Shown here: positions 17,062 to 25,910 of the stretch, piece by piece
How positions within the stretch are numbered: the first letter of the stretch is position 1
Layout: every line of letters starts with the position of its first letter
Source of the DNA: an uncultured Paracoccaceae bacterium
GTDB lineage: Bacteria; Pseudomonadota; Alphaproteobacteria; Rhodobacterales; Rhodobacteraceae
Assembly: GCA_905182105.1 (NCBI GenBank)
Contig: CAJJAR010000025.1
Location: forward strand, 1 to 64,000
DNA: 64,000 nucleotides
Direction of reading: 5' to 3'
Position numbers and translations under genes: made by a program
Notes under the pieces: generated by a model
Database searches by the model: none
The model's input: the letters and a program-made list of their open reading frames with translations, nothing else
Told to the model about the DNA's origin: nothing

Positions 17062-17745
17062 ATGAACAAACAAGTCGCAGAATTTATCGGAACATTCACA
17101 CTGGTCTTGCTGGGCTGTGGTTCAGCCGTATTGGCAGGCGCAGATATTGGACTGACAGGCATCAGTTTTGCTTTCGGTCTTGCATTGATCGGCATGGCAT
17201 ATGGTATCGGCCCCGTTTTGGGCTGCCATATCAACCCAGCTGTTTCACTGGGCATGGTTGCTGCAGGTAGCATGAGCATGCCTGAAGCTGTAAAATACAT
17301 CATCGCACAAGTTGCAGGGGCAATCGTTTCTGCAGCTGTTCTTTGGGCCATCGCAACTGGCAAAGCTGGTTACACATTGGCGGAAAACGGTTTGGGTCAA
17401 AACGGTTGGGGCGCAGGCTACTTGGGTGAATACTGAATGGTTTCAGCACTATTGTTTGAAATAGTCGCGATGTTCTTGTTCATGGTTGTGATCCTCGGCG
17501 CGACTGGCAAGGGCGCACCGGCAGCAATGGCTGGCTTGGCAATTGGTCTAGCCTTTGTTGTGATCCACTTGGTCGGCATCAACGTTACTGGATTTTCAGT
17601 TAATCCAGCGCGTTCAGTTGGCCCGGCACTGTTTGTTGGCGGTACAAAGCTTGCACAACTTTGGCTGTTCGCCGTGGCACCAATCGTGGGTGCAGTTGCG
17701 GCTGGTCTGTTGTTTAAGACAGGTACGCTAGACGTCGCTGAATAA
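17062..17745 (+). pseudogene. aqpZ: Aquaporin Z split by an in-frame TGA
   Basis: Codons 1-124 encode the first aquaporin repeat (MNKQVAEFIGTFTLVLLGCG, first NPA in HINPAVSLG). A TGA at 17434-17436 stops it. An ATG directly abutting that stop (17437) starts 102 more codons in the same frame, giving the second repeat (ALLFEIVAMFLFMVVILGAT, second NPA in VNPARSVGPALFVGG). The reading frame is otherwise perfect. The break falls in the loop joining the two three-helix halves, next to Tyr-Met, where E. coli AqpZ has GGYSM. Either it is a single nonsense mutation, or two half-channels are made by stop-start re-initiation. Water channel of the inner membrane. Confidence 0.8.
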
Positions 17746-17799
17746 TATAGTCTGCTAAGCAGTATTAGGGTGCAGTGGTGTGAAAATGCCTCTGCATTT

Positions 17800-18870
17800 C
17801 TATTTTCGGTTCTTCTTTTTAATGCTCTTAATTGTCTTGCCCAGTTTCTTGTCTTTGAATTTACGTTGCGCCAAAGACTCTGAGTTGGCTTGTTCTTCGG
17901 TCGCCAATTTGTTCCACCTCGCCAAACGATCTGTATCGATTACGCCCGCCTTAATCGCCGCGAGTATGGCGCAGCCCGGTTCAACCTGATGGCTGCAATC
18001 CGAGAATTTACATTCAAGTGATAAGTTGTGCAGATCAGGGAATAGATCGCTGATCCCTGACGCCGCATCTGTCACCTGCAACTCACGCATCCCTGGAGTA
18101 TCAAGAACGGCGCAACTGTCGTGGGTTATGTGTAAGTGACGGCTGGTCGTCGTGTGACGGCCCCGCGCATCTGCTTCACGCACGCCTTGTGTATCAACGT
18201 TTGATCCTGTCAGTGCATTGACCAGCGTGGATTTCCCTACGCCTGACGATCCAAGGAAGGCAACGGTTTGTCCCACCTTGCACCATTGTGCCAACTCGCG
18301 CTTTGGAGCATCGCTTAGAGCGTTCAATATTACAACTGGAACTTTGTTCGAGATGGCAGTCGCTGCCGTTACAAAGGGTTCCACGTCATCGCACAGATCG
18401 GCCTTTGTCAGCACGATCACTGGACCAACGCCCGCTTCAAATGCCAAAGCGATATAGCGTTCGATGCGGGCCACGTTAAAATCACGATTACACGAGGACA
18501 CTATGAACGATGTATCAAGGTTCGCCGCAATCATTTGAACGTGGCGGTCATGCCCTGCACCGCGCCGTTTGATCAGACTTTGACGATCCAGCACCCGATC
18601 TGGCTTGGTCTGTGCCTCGTTGATCAAGATCCAGTCGCCGACTGTGATTTCCGTATCTGGGTACACAATCGTTGTGTCGACCGTCTCACCAACCACATGC
18701 AGCGAGTTGCGGTGTACTTGGGTCACGCGGGCAGGGGGTGTCAGCGCCATCTCACCTTCATCTAACTGATCCGCAAAGAATGGCTGCCAGCCCAGCAACT
18801 CAAGGAGTGTTGGCGCGGTGTCGGCGTCGATATCCGTCTGGGGCTGATTTTGGGAAGTGTCCCGTGTCAT
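17800..18870 (-). CDS. rsgA: Ribosome small-subunit GTPase RsgA
   Basis: This 356-residue, circularly permuted GTPase assists late 30S maturation. An OB-fold lies at about residues 45-105. The permuted G motifs follow as G4 TKAD (155-158), G1 GSSGVGKS (207-214) and G3 DTPGM (257-261), and then a zinc knuckle (Cys287, Cys292, His294, Cys300 in CKFSDCSHQVEPGC). The C-terminus is very basic, suited to rRNA binding. The ATG at 18870 is chosen because an upstream in-frame ATG would run into pheS leader sequence. It is convergent with aqpZ and divergent from pheS. Confidence 0.95.
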   Translation of the reverse strand: MTRDTSQNQPQTDIDADTAPTLLELLGWQPFFADQLDEGEMALTPPARVTQVHRNSLHVVGETVDTTIVYPDTEITVGDWILINEAQTKPDRVLDRQSLIKRRGAGHDRHVQMIAANLDTSFIVSSCNRDFNVARIERYIALAFEAGVGPVIVLTKADLCDDVEPFVTAATAISNKVPVVILNALSDAPKRELAQWCKVGQTVAFLGSSGVGKSTLVNALTGSNVDTQGVREADARGRHTTTSRHLHITHDSCAVLDTPGMRELQVTDAASGISDLFPDLHNLSLECKFSDCSHQVEPGCAILAAIKAGVIDTDRLARWNKLATEEQANSESLAQRKFKDKKLGKTIKSIKKKNRK

Positions 18871-19004
18871 TCGTGTGCTTTCACTTAGGTTGGTCAAGGA
18901 ATAGCGGACAAACCGTCCCAGCGTAAGGGGGCAAGGGTGCGTGTGTGACTTGCAATCGACGCCCCGCAACGCTAGCAGAGCATAAGCATTTTTCGGAGGC
19001 CGTC

Positions 19005-20078
19005 ATGGACGATCTTAAAGCCAAATATCTAGATCAAATCGCAAACGCTGCTGATGAGTCGGTGTTGGAAGATATCCGCCTTGCTGCCGTTGGCAAAAAA
19101 GGTGAAGTCGCGTTGAAAATGCGTGAGCTGGGCAAGATGACCCCAGAAGAGCGTCAGGCTGCAGGTCCTGCCCTGAACGCGCTTAAGGACGAAATCAACA
19201 GCGCATTGTCAGCAAAGAAATCTGGTCTGGCGGACGCCGCACTGGACGAACGACTGCGCAACGAATGGCTGGACGTTACTTTGCCAGCACGCGAACGTCC
19301 GATGGGTACGATCCACCCGATTTCTCAGGTCCAAGAAGAGGTGACAGCCATCTTCGCTGAGATGGGTTTTGCCGTCGCTGAAGGCCCGCGCATTGATACC
19401 GATTGGTATAACTTCGACGCGCTGAACATCCCCGGCCACCACCCTGCACGCGCCGAGATGGACACATTCTATATGCACCGTGCAGAGGGTGATGATCGTC
19501 CACCGCATGTTTTGCGCACACACACTTCACCGGTTCAAATCCGTTCGATGGAAAAGACTGGTGCCCCGACACGCATCATCTGCCCGGGCGGCGTTTACCG
19601 TGCAGATTATGACCAAACCCACACGCCTATGTTCCATCAGGTTGAAGGCTTGGCGATCGACAAAGACATCTCAATGGCGAACCTGAAATGGGTTCTTGAA
19701 GAGTTTGTGAAGTCCTACTTTGAGGTCGACAACGTCGACATCCGGTTCCGCGCCTCTCACTTTCCGTTCACTGAACCATCAGCAGAAGTCGATATTCGCT
19801 GCTCATGGGAAGGCGGCACGTTGAAAGTTGGAGAGGGCGACGACTGGCTCGAAATTTTAGGTTCTGGCATGGTGCACCCGAAGGTGTTGCAGGCTGGTGG
19901 CATTGATCCAAATGAATGGCAGGGCTTTGCCTTCGGCATGGGGATCGACCGGATCGCGATGTTAAAATACGGTATCCCAGATTTGCGCGCATTCTTTGAC
20001 AGCGACCTGCGTTGGTTGCGGCACTACGGCTTTGCATCGTTGGATATGCCAACGTTGCGTGGCGGTTTGAGTAAGTAA
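19005..20078 (+). CDS. pheS: Phenylalanyl-tRNA synthetase alpha subunit
   Basis: This complete PheS of 357 residues is the catalytic subunit of the class II alpha2beta2 synthetase that charges tRNA-Phe. An N-terminal coiled coil ([12 protein letters not shown]) is followed by the catalytic domain with [25 protein letters not shown] (motif 2 region), [20 protein letters not shown] and [18 protein letters not shown] (motif 3). GGAGG lies seven bases before the ATG at 19005. The partner pheT lies 1.0 kb downstream, separated by a decayed esterase gene, so the usual pheST pair is interrupted. Confidence 0.97.
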   Translation: MDDLKAKYLDQIANAADESVLEDIRLAAVGKKGEVALKMRELGKMTPEERQAAGPALNALKDEINSALSAKKSGLADAALDERLRNEWLDVTLPARERPMGTIHPISQVQEEVTAIFAEMGFAVAEGPRIDTDWYNFDALNIPGHHPARAEMDTFYMHRAEGDDRPPHVLRTHTSPVQIRSMEKTGAPTRIICPGGVYRADYDQTHTPMFHQVEGLAIDKDISMANLKWVLEEFVKSYFEVDNVDIRFRASHFPFTEPSAEVDIRCSWEGGTLKVGEGDDWLEILGSGMVHPKVLQAGGIDPNEWQGFAFGMGIDRIAMLKYGIPDLRAFFDSDLRWLRHYGFASLDMPTLRGGLSK

Positions 20079-20164
20079 TTGATTGGCGATCCGTTGTTCT
20101 TTTGAATATGGGTTGCCACGTTATTGTGAGGTGACATTTTTGCGCTGAGGTCTAGCGTGTGAAT

Positions 20165-20925
20165 ATGAAGTTCATCACCTTACTGCTCACTCTTTTCTCC
20201 ACCTCTGCTTTTGCATAAAATACGCAAACCGCTGATTGCCAGTTTATGTCCCATGCGAACTCGATAGTGGTCGCAGTTACCACGTCAAGGTCCCTGACGA
20301 TTGGGACGGCAAGACGCAACTTCCTGTTTTGATGCATTTTCACGGCTGGCAGCGTACTGGTGCTTTGCCAGTTCCGCATGACCGATTTCGGGCGCGACAC
20401 GTCGTCGTGGTGTGTTGTTGGTCGCGCCGAATGGTAATCGTAAGACATGGAATTTCTGGGATAGTGAAACTGACGACGTTCCGTTTGGAACTGAGGTTTT
20501 AGAAGACGTTTCCAAGAATTACCCCATTGATAAGGAACGCATTTATGTCTCCGGATATTCCTTTGGGTCTGCAATGGCTTGGCGGTATGTGTGAAAACGG
20601 AAATGATATTGCGGCCTTGCTTGTGATTTCAGGGAGCTTGCGCCGAGAAGTGCAATGCCCCCAAGCGCCGCGTGAAGTGCGCCATGTGCACGGGACCAAT
20701 GACACCGTGATGGATTTCCCATTATGGCGTGATAAGTTTGACTGCGGGGTGGGCCAAGATGCTGGTGCGTGGAATGTTGTGGATTTCCTGACCTTCCAAC
20801 GCACCACATGGGAAGACTGCGGCAGCGGTCAAAATGTGACCCTTGATATACACCCCGGTGGGCATTTTATTCCGCATGGTTGGATTGGGTGACAGTTGGA
20901 TGAATTGCTGGGACTGACACCAATC
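20165..20925 (+). pseudogene. PHB-depolymerase-like esterase, multiply broken
   Basis: The gene starts MKFITLLLTLFSTSAFA, a signal peptide, then meets TAA (20216-20218). Other frames continue: YVPCELDSGRSYHVKVPDDW with LMHFHGWQRTG, then LLVAPNGNRKTWNFWD to YVSGYSFGSAMAWRYV (nucleophile elbow GYSFGSA), then a two-base slip in a GTGTG repeat to CENGNDIAALLVISGS, HGTNDTVMDFP and HPGGHFIPHGWIG. A TGA (20890-20892) sits where relatives continue towards QLDELLG. At least three frameshifts and two stops make it dead. The family is secreted alpha/beta hydrolases resembling feruloyl esterases or PHB depolymerases. It lies inside the pheS-pheT interval. Confidence 0.75.
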
Positions 20926-21104
20926 CTATTCCTGATAAAAGGGCCAAAAGCCAACGTATGTTTCACGTCGGTATTGTATCGGTATAGCGTCGGTGCATCT
21001 GACCGCCACAGACAGCTGCTACTTGCACTTTTGCCCATTCTTTGCCATTGCCGTAGGCAATTCATAACACGGCCCGACAGTCGGGCATCCAAAGGTGCAG
21101 TCTC

Positions 21105-23504
21105 ATGAAATTCACGTTGTCCTGGCTCAAAGATCATCTGGAAACAGAAGCTCCGATTGATGATATCCTATACGCTTTGACCGACCTTGGTCTTGAAGTG
21201 GAAGGTGTTGAGGATCGCGGTGCGAAGCTGGCCGATTTTACAATCGGCAAGATCGTGAGTGCGGAAAAGCACCCCGACGCTGATCGCTTGCGCGTCTGTC
21301 AGGTGGACACCGACGATGGCATGAAGCAGATCATCTGCGGTGCGCCGAATGCCCGTGAGGGGATTACCGTCGTTGTGGCCAAGCCGGGTGTTTATGTGCC
21401 GGGCCTTGATATCACCATTGGCGTTGGCAAAATCCGTGGGATTGAAAGCTTTGGCATGATGGCGTCTGAGTCCGAGATGGAGTTGTCAGATGAACACGAC
21501 GGCATCATCGAATTGGACAACGGCGAGGTTGGTCAATCTTTTGTGGATTGGTTGGCGGCGAATGACCCCGCCAAAGTCGATCCAGTGATCGAAATCGCAA
21601 TCACCCCGAATCGTCCTGACGCATTGGGCGTACGTGGCATCGCGCGTGATTTGGCCGCTCGCGGTCTTGGGACGCTTAAGCTTGCTAAAGAGGTGCACTT
21701 TGACGGCACGTTCTCTTGCCCTGTCAGTGTTAGCATTGATGAAGACACACTGGATCAGTGCCCAGTCTTCTTTGGTCGCGTAATCCGTGGTGTCAAGAAC
21801 GGCCCAAGCCCAGAATGGTTGCAAGATCGCTTGCGCGCCATTGGCCTGCGTCCAATTTCATTCTTGGTCGATGTGACTAACTTTTTCACCTTCGACCAAA
21901 ACCGTCCATTGCACGTGTTTGATGCTGATAAGATCGCAGGCAATGCATTGCGCATTCACAAAGCAAAGGGTGGCGAAACCATCACTGCGCTGGATGACAA
22001 AGAATACACGATGGTCGAAGGCATGACTGTTATTTCTGACGACAACGATGTTGAAAGCATCGGTGGCATCATGGGTGGTGTGGCGTCTGGCTGTACCGAA
22101 GAAACGGTAAACGTATTTGTTGAAGCCGCTTATTTTGATCCGGTCCGCACTGCGTATACCGGTCGCGCGCTCAAGATTAATTCAGATGCACGCTATCGTT
22201 TTGAACGCGGCATTGACCCTGCATTCACGCCGCAAGGTGTTGAGCTGGCAACGCAGATGATCATGGAACACGCAGGCGGCGAAGCCTCTGACGTGGTGAT
22301 TGCGGGGGCGATCCCACATGTGGAACGCGCTTACAAGTTGGATACGGCACGTATCCAATCATTGGTTGGAATGGAAATTCCTGAATCAACACAGCGTCAA
22401 ACATTGACCGCTCTTGGTTTTAAACTTGAAGGCGATATGGCGCACGTTCCTAGCTGGCGTCCCGATGTGCAGGGTGAGGCGGATTTGGTTGAAGAGGTTG
22501 CGCGTATTGCCTCCCTTACCAAATTGCAGGGTCGTCCATTGCCACACCTGACCGATGGTGTGCCAAAGCCGGTGATGACGCCAATCCAGCGTCGCCTTGT
22601 CGCTGCGCGTCGCACTGCGGCGGCATTGGGTTATAGTGAATGTGTGAGCTATAGCTTTATCGATCAGGCCAGCGCCAAGTTGTTTGGTGGTGGTACGGAT
22701 GTGACGATGCTGGAAAACCCGATCAGTGCGGATATGAGCCACATGCGCCCCGCATTGCTACCAGCGCTTTTGCAAGCTGCGGCACGCAATCAAGCACGTG
22801 GTTTTGCCGACATGGCATTGTTCGAAGTGGGCACTGTTTTTGACGGTGGCGAGCCGGGCGAAGAGCATTTGCAGGTTTCTGGTTTGTTGATCGGTCGCAC
22901 AGGTCCAAAGGATGTGCACGGTGCGTCTCGTGGCGTTGATCTGTTTGATGTCAAGGCGGACGCCGAAGCGGTGTTGGTGGCCATTGGTGCCCCTGCGAAG
23001 GTACAAATCAATCGCGGTGCGCCAGAGTGGTGGCACCCTGGTCGACACGGTATGATCTGCCTTGGTCCGAAAAAGGTTATGGGTGTGTTCGGTGAAGTTC
23101 ACCCACGTATCTTGGCGGCGATGAATGTGAAGGGCCCTGCGGTGGCCTTTACCATCTATCCAGAGCAAGTCCCGTTGCCACGCAAATCTGGCGCAAGCCG
23201 TGGTGCGATGGACATTAGTGATCTACAGGCGGTCGAACGTGACTTTGCCTTTGTCGTGGATTCAGACGTTGATGCGTTGGCTTTGGTCAATGCGGCGGCG
23301 GGTGCTGACAAGGCATTGATTGACGGTGTGCGTGTGTTTGATGAATTCATCGGCGGGTCACTGGGTGAGGGCAAAAAGTCCCTTGCGATCACAGTGCGTT
23401 TGCAACCGCGCGACGGCAACTTGAAAGACAAAGATATCGAAGCGCTCAGCGCCAAGGTTATTGAGAAAGTCACCAAAGCCACAGGCGGCGTATTGCGCGG
23501 TTAA
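21105..23504 (+). CDS. pheT: Phenylalanyl-tRNA synthetase beta subunit
   Basis: This complete PheT of 799 residues starts MKFTLSWLKDHLETEAPIDD. An N-terminal tRNA-binding OB domain (about residues 40-150; IVSAEKHPDADRLRVCQVD, IICGAPNAREG) precedes the B1/B5 domains and the B3/B4 editing region, where RYRFERGIDPAF is conserved. A catalytic-like core and the C-terminal anticodon-binding FDX-ACB domain (RDFAFVVDSDVDALALV, KSLAITVRLQPRD) follow. The ATG is preceded by a weak ribosome site. It partners PheS. About 180 bases of unassigned leader separate it from the dead esterase. Confidence 0.97.
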   Translation: MKFTLSWLKDHLETEAPIDDILYALTDLGLEVEGVEDRGAKLADFTIGKIVSAEKHPDADRLRVCQVDTDDGMKQIICGAPNAREGITVVVAKPGVYVPGLDITIGVGKIRGIESFGMMASESEMELSDEHDGIIELDNGEVGQSFVDWLAANDPAKVDPVIEIAITPNRPDALGVRGIARDLAARGLGTLKLAKEVHFDGTFSCPVSVSIDEDTLDQCPVFFGRVIRGVKNGPSPEWLQDRLRAIGLRPISFLVDVTNFFTFDQNRPLHVFDADKIAGNALRIHKAKGGETITALDDKEYTMVEGMTVISDDNDVESIGGIMGGVASGCTEETVNVFVEAAYFDPVRTAYTGRALKINSDARYRFERGIDPAFTPQGVELATQMIMEHAGGEASDVVIAGAIPHVERAYKLDTARIQSLVGMEIPESTQRQTLTALGFKLEGDMAHVPSWRPDVQGEADLVEEVARIASLTKLQGRPLPHLTDGVPKPVMTPIQRRLVAARRTAAALGYSECVSYSFIDQASAKLFGGGTDVTMLENPISADMSHMRPALLPALLQAAARNQARGFADMALFEVGTVFDGGEPGEEHLQVSGLLIGRTGPKDVHGASRGVDLFDVKADAEAVLVAIGAPAKVQINRGAPEWWHPGRHGMICLGPKKVMGVFGEVHPRILAAMNVKGPAVAFTIYPEQVPLPRKSGASRGAMDISDLQAVERDFAFVVDSDVDALALVNAAAGADKALIDGVRVFDEFIGGSLGEGKKSLAITVRLQPRDGNLKDKDIEALSAKVIEKVTKATGGVLRG

Positions 23505-23522
23505 GCGTGAAGGATTGATCAT

Positions 23523-23969
23523 ATGTTGAACGTATATTTGTCAGGCGAAATTCACACTGATTGGCGTGAGCAGATCATTGAAGGCGCGGCTGAGTTGGCT
23601 GTGTCCTTTAGCGCGCCCGTAACCGACCATGCCTCAAGCGATGATTGCGGTGTTGCGATTATGGGGACTGAAGCGGACAAGTTTTGGCACGACAACAAAG
23701 GTGCAAAACTGAACGCGATTCGCACGCGTAAAGGTATTGAAGAAGCTGATGTTGTCGTGGTGCGTTTTGGTGACAAGTATAAACAATGGAACGCAGCCTT
23801 TGATGCGGGTTATGCCGCAGCGCTGGGCAAGTCATTGATCATCTTGCATCAGAACGAGCACCAACACGCGTTGAAAGAAGTCGATGCGGCAGCATTGGCT
23901 GTAGTCAAGGAACCGGCTCAAGTTGTCCAAATCCTGAATTATGTTTTGATGGGTGCGCTTCCCGCCTAA
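23523..23969 (+). CDS. YtoQ-family protein
   Basis: This 148-residue protein is recognisable as YtoQ-like, related in fold to nucleoside 2-deoxyribosyltransferases. Blocks are LNVYLSGEIHTDWREQIIEG, MGTEADKFWHDNKGAKLNAI, EEADVVVVRFGDKYKQWNAA and DAGYAAALGKSLIILHQNE. The conserved YLSGEIH and RFGDKYKQWN suggest a nucleotide-like ligand, but no reaction has been shown that I can name. It lies 18 bases after pheT and is probably co-transcribed with it. Intact. Confidence 0.85.
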   Translation: MLNVYLSGEIHTDWREQIIEGAAELAVSFSAPVTDHASSDDCGVAIMGTEADKFWHDNKGAKLNAIRTRKGIEEADVVVVRFGDKYKQWNAAFDAGYAAALGKSLIILHQNEHQHALKEVDAAALAVVKEPAQVVQILNYVLMGALPA

Positions 23970-24146
23970 GTCGTGCCGGGTGCTTCTTGGGGTTGAAAGG
24001 TAGTGACCACTCAATATCCATTTAGTATTGTGTATCTTTTCCCCCCGAAGAAACTTTCGTGTCGATTCTAAATTGTGTTAGCAAGTCCCTCATAGACAAA
24101 CGCCAAGTAAAGGCGACGGTCATAAAATTGTATGAGGGACACTCAA

Positions 24147-24518
24147 ATGCTTTAAGGATTCAAAGACTTCATTAACAAAGGCAATGTCATGGATATGGCC
24201 GTTGGTATCATCATTGGTGCCGCGTTCGCTGCGATCGTTGGTTATTTGGTTGCTGACCTGATCAACCCAATCATTGGCATCGTCATGGGCGGCATCGATT
24301 TTGCAGGTTTGTTAGCAAAAGTTGGCGAAGCTGAATTGACATACGGTAACTTGATCATGGCGATCATCAACTTCTTGGTCATCGCGTTTGTCGTATTCAT
24401 GTTGGTTCGTTCATTGAACAAAATGAAAAAAGCAGAAGAAGCAGCTCCAGCACCAGCGCTAGCTGGTCCCACACAAGAAGAGCTTTTGGCTGATATCTTG
24501 GCTGCTTTAGAGAAATAA
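24147..24518 (+). pseudogene. mscL: Large-conductance mechanosensitive channel, stop at codon 3
   Basis: The frame reads ATG CTT TAA (24147-24155), then continues unbroken as [20 protein letters not shown] through the first helix ([21 protein letters not shown]) and second helix ([19 protein letters not shown]) to a normal C-terminal bundle ([13 protein letters not shown]). MscL normally begins M-L-x-E/G-F-K-D-F, so one substitution such as CAA or GAA to TAA explains the lesion. Re-initiation at ATG 24189 would give 109 residues lacking the N-terminal amphipathic helix needed for gating. MscL is the inner-membrane emergency valve in hypo-osmotic shock. A terminator follows. Confidence 0.8.
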
Positions 24519-24567
24519 GCCTTAACGGTTTAAACTAATAATATCTGGCCGAAATCGGTCGAACTTG

Positions 24568-24600
24568 GGTCCACAGTTTAATCGCTGCGGACCTTTTTTG
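24568..24600 (+). terminator. Rho-independent terminator after mscL
   Basis: GGTCCaCAG pairs with CTGcGGACC around an 8-base loop and is followed by TTTTTTG. Confidence 0.75.
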
Positions 24601-24655
24601 TTTTGAGCACAATAAATGGGTTGGTGCACCTGCGCTGAGTAAAGCTTCGACAATG

Positions 24656-24683
24656 CTCATCAAAACACATGGGTTTTGATGAG
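24656..24683. promoter_or_regulatory. Perfect 11-bp inverted repeat before the Lrp gene
   Basis: CTCATCAAAAC at 24656-24666 and GTTTTGATGAG at 24673-24683 form a perfect inverted repeat with a 6-base spacer, 75 bases upstream of the Lrp-type start. Lrp/AsnC regulators commonly bind such symmetrical sites, so autoregulation is plausible. It is not followed by a T-run, which argues against a terminator. Confidence 0.45.
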
Positions 24684-24757
24684 TATCTTCGGATAACTTA
24701 TGGTCTGTTCGAAGATTCTGCTACATAGTGCGGTATTAATTAAAGGATTCTTCGTGT

Positions 24758-25219
24758 ATGAAGCTCGACGCGACAGATAAACGCATTCTTACTGCTTTGC
24801 AGCGCAAAGGGCGTATTTCAAATGCGGACCTTTCCGAGGTGGTGAACCTGTCGCCTTCTGCCTGTCACCGTCGTGTGCAGCGTTTGGAAGAAGAGGGGTA
24901 TATCCGCGATTATGTGGCGTTGTTAAACCCTCGTAAAATGGGCGTTCCAACAACTGTGTTCGTTGAGATCACGTTGCAAGGGCAGGCTGATGAGGTGCTG
25001 GACGCCTTTGAAAAAGCCGTAGGCCGCGTGCCAGATGTTTTGGAATGCCATCTGATGGCTGGTTCCGCCGACTATTTGTTGAAGGTCGTTGCCTCAGACA
25101 CTGAGGATTTTGCACGTATCCACCGCCAGTATTTGGCGCGCCTTCCTGGTGTTGGGCAGATGCAATCCAGCTTTGCATTGCGCACAGTGTTTAAGACGAC
25201 GGCGCTACCGATCGTTTAA
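24758..25219 (+). CDS. Lrp/AsnC-family transcriptional regulator
   Basis: This 153-residue protein has the usual two-domain layout. The N-terminal winged helix (about residues 1-60) shows MKLDATDKRILTALQRKGRI and LSEVVNLSPSACHRRVQRLEEEGYI. The C-terminal RAM ligand-binding domain (about 65-150) shows VPTTVFVEITLQ, ECHLMAGSADYLLKVVA and GVGQMQSSFALRTVFKTTALPI. It probably responds to an amino acid. Its target is not obvious, and an 11-bp inverted repeat upstream may be its own operator. Its 3' end overlaps that of the convergent GyrI-like pseudogene by four bases. Confidence 0.9.
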   Translation: MKLDATDKRILTALQRKGRISNADLSEVVNLSPSACHRRVQRLEEEGYIRDYVALLNPRKMGVPTTVFVEITLQGQADEVLDAFEKAVGRVPDVLECHLMAGSADYLLKVVASDTEDFARIHRQYLARLPGVGQMQSSFALRTVFKTTALPIV

Positions 25220-25837
25220 GCGGTTTCGCGTGCTTTGACGGGCTGGCGCAAGACTGTCCGCAATTTCTCAGGTGCGGTTTTACGTGGGTCACCATTATAA
25301 ATTTCGTGGTGGTGGCCGTTTTCGATTAGTCCTTGATCTGGAATGAACTGGTTGTGGATCTTGGCAATTGTGGGTCCCTCGTCTTTGTCGGTGCCAATGT
25401 GCATGATCTGGGCGCACTGCTCCTCATGCAAGGTTTTAAACCGTAGCGTTGTGGGTGGATTTCCTAATTTGATTTCCGCCTTGGCAAAACACGCGTCGAA
25501 GATTGTCTGGGATATCCAATCGGGCAAGCGGATCATCATCGTCCACAGCCATTCTTCGCGCCGATCTGATGTATAGGCAGAATAATCTTCTGCCCACCAA
25601 AGCCCCTCCAGCGGGGGGACAACATAGTCTTGTTTCAGTTCAAGTTTGGAACAAAATTTGATTCCATAGCTGATAGGATATAGCCACCCAAGAGTTGCGA
25701 TATAGGTGTGGTTGCCGGGGGGGACCTTTGCCGTCGATCATCGCGTATTGCCTCGGTGGCACATCGATCAGTTCGATGGTTTTGGCGGACGGTAGGTACA
25801 GCGCCTTCTGCGTTTTTCTGAAATCGATCTTTGTCAT
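25216..25837 (-). pseudogene. GyrI-like domain protein, frameshifted in a poly-C run
   Basis: From ATG 25837 the protein reads MTKIDFRKTQKALYLPSAKT to MIDGKGPP. The frame then slips in a run of seven C (G on the plus strand, near 25717-25723). With six C the next residues would be GNHTYIATLGWLYPISYGIKF, leading into KLELKQDYVVPPLEGLWWAED and on to LRFKTLHEEQCAQIMHIG and LRTVLRQPVK at 25216. The family is GyrI-like/SOUL-type small-molecule-binding proteins of about 205 residues with unknown ligands. A single-base insertion is the only lesion, so sequencing error cannot be excluded. Confidence 0.75.
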
Positions 25838-25910
25838 CAATGGTTCCAAACGTTCTTGTGCCTCGCGGTGGCCCTTGAAAAATAGGATAGCGAATGTCAG
25901 ACCAAACTCT

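Noticed and set aside
25717-25723. Programmed frameshifting in the GyrI-like gene's C7 run
   Set aside because: The family is normally encoded in one frame and no stimulatory structure is apparent; slippage mutation or error is simpler.
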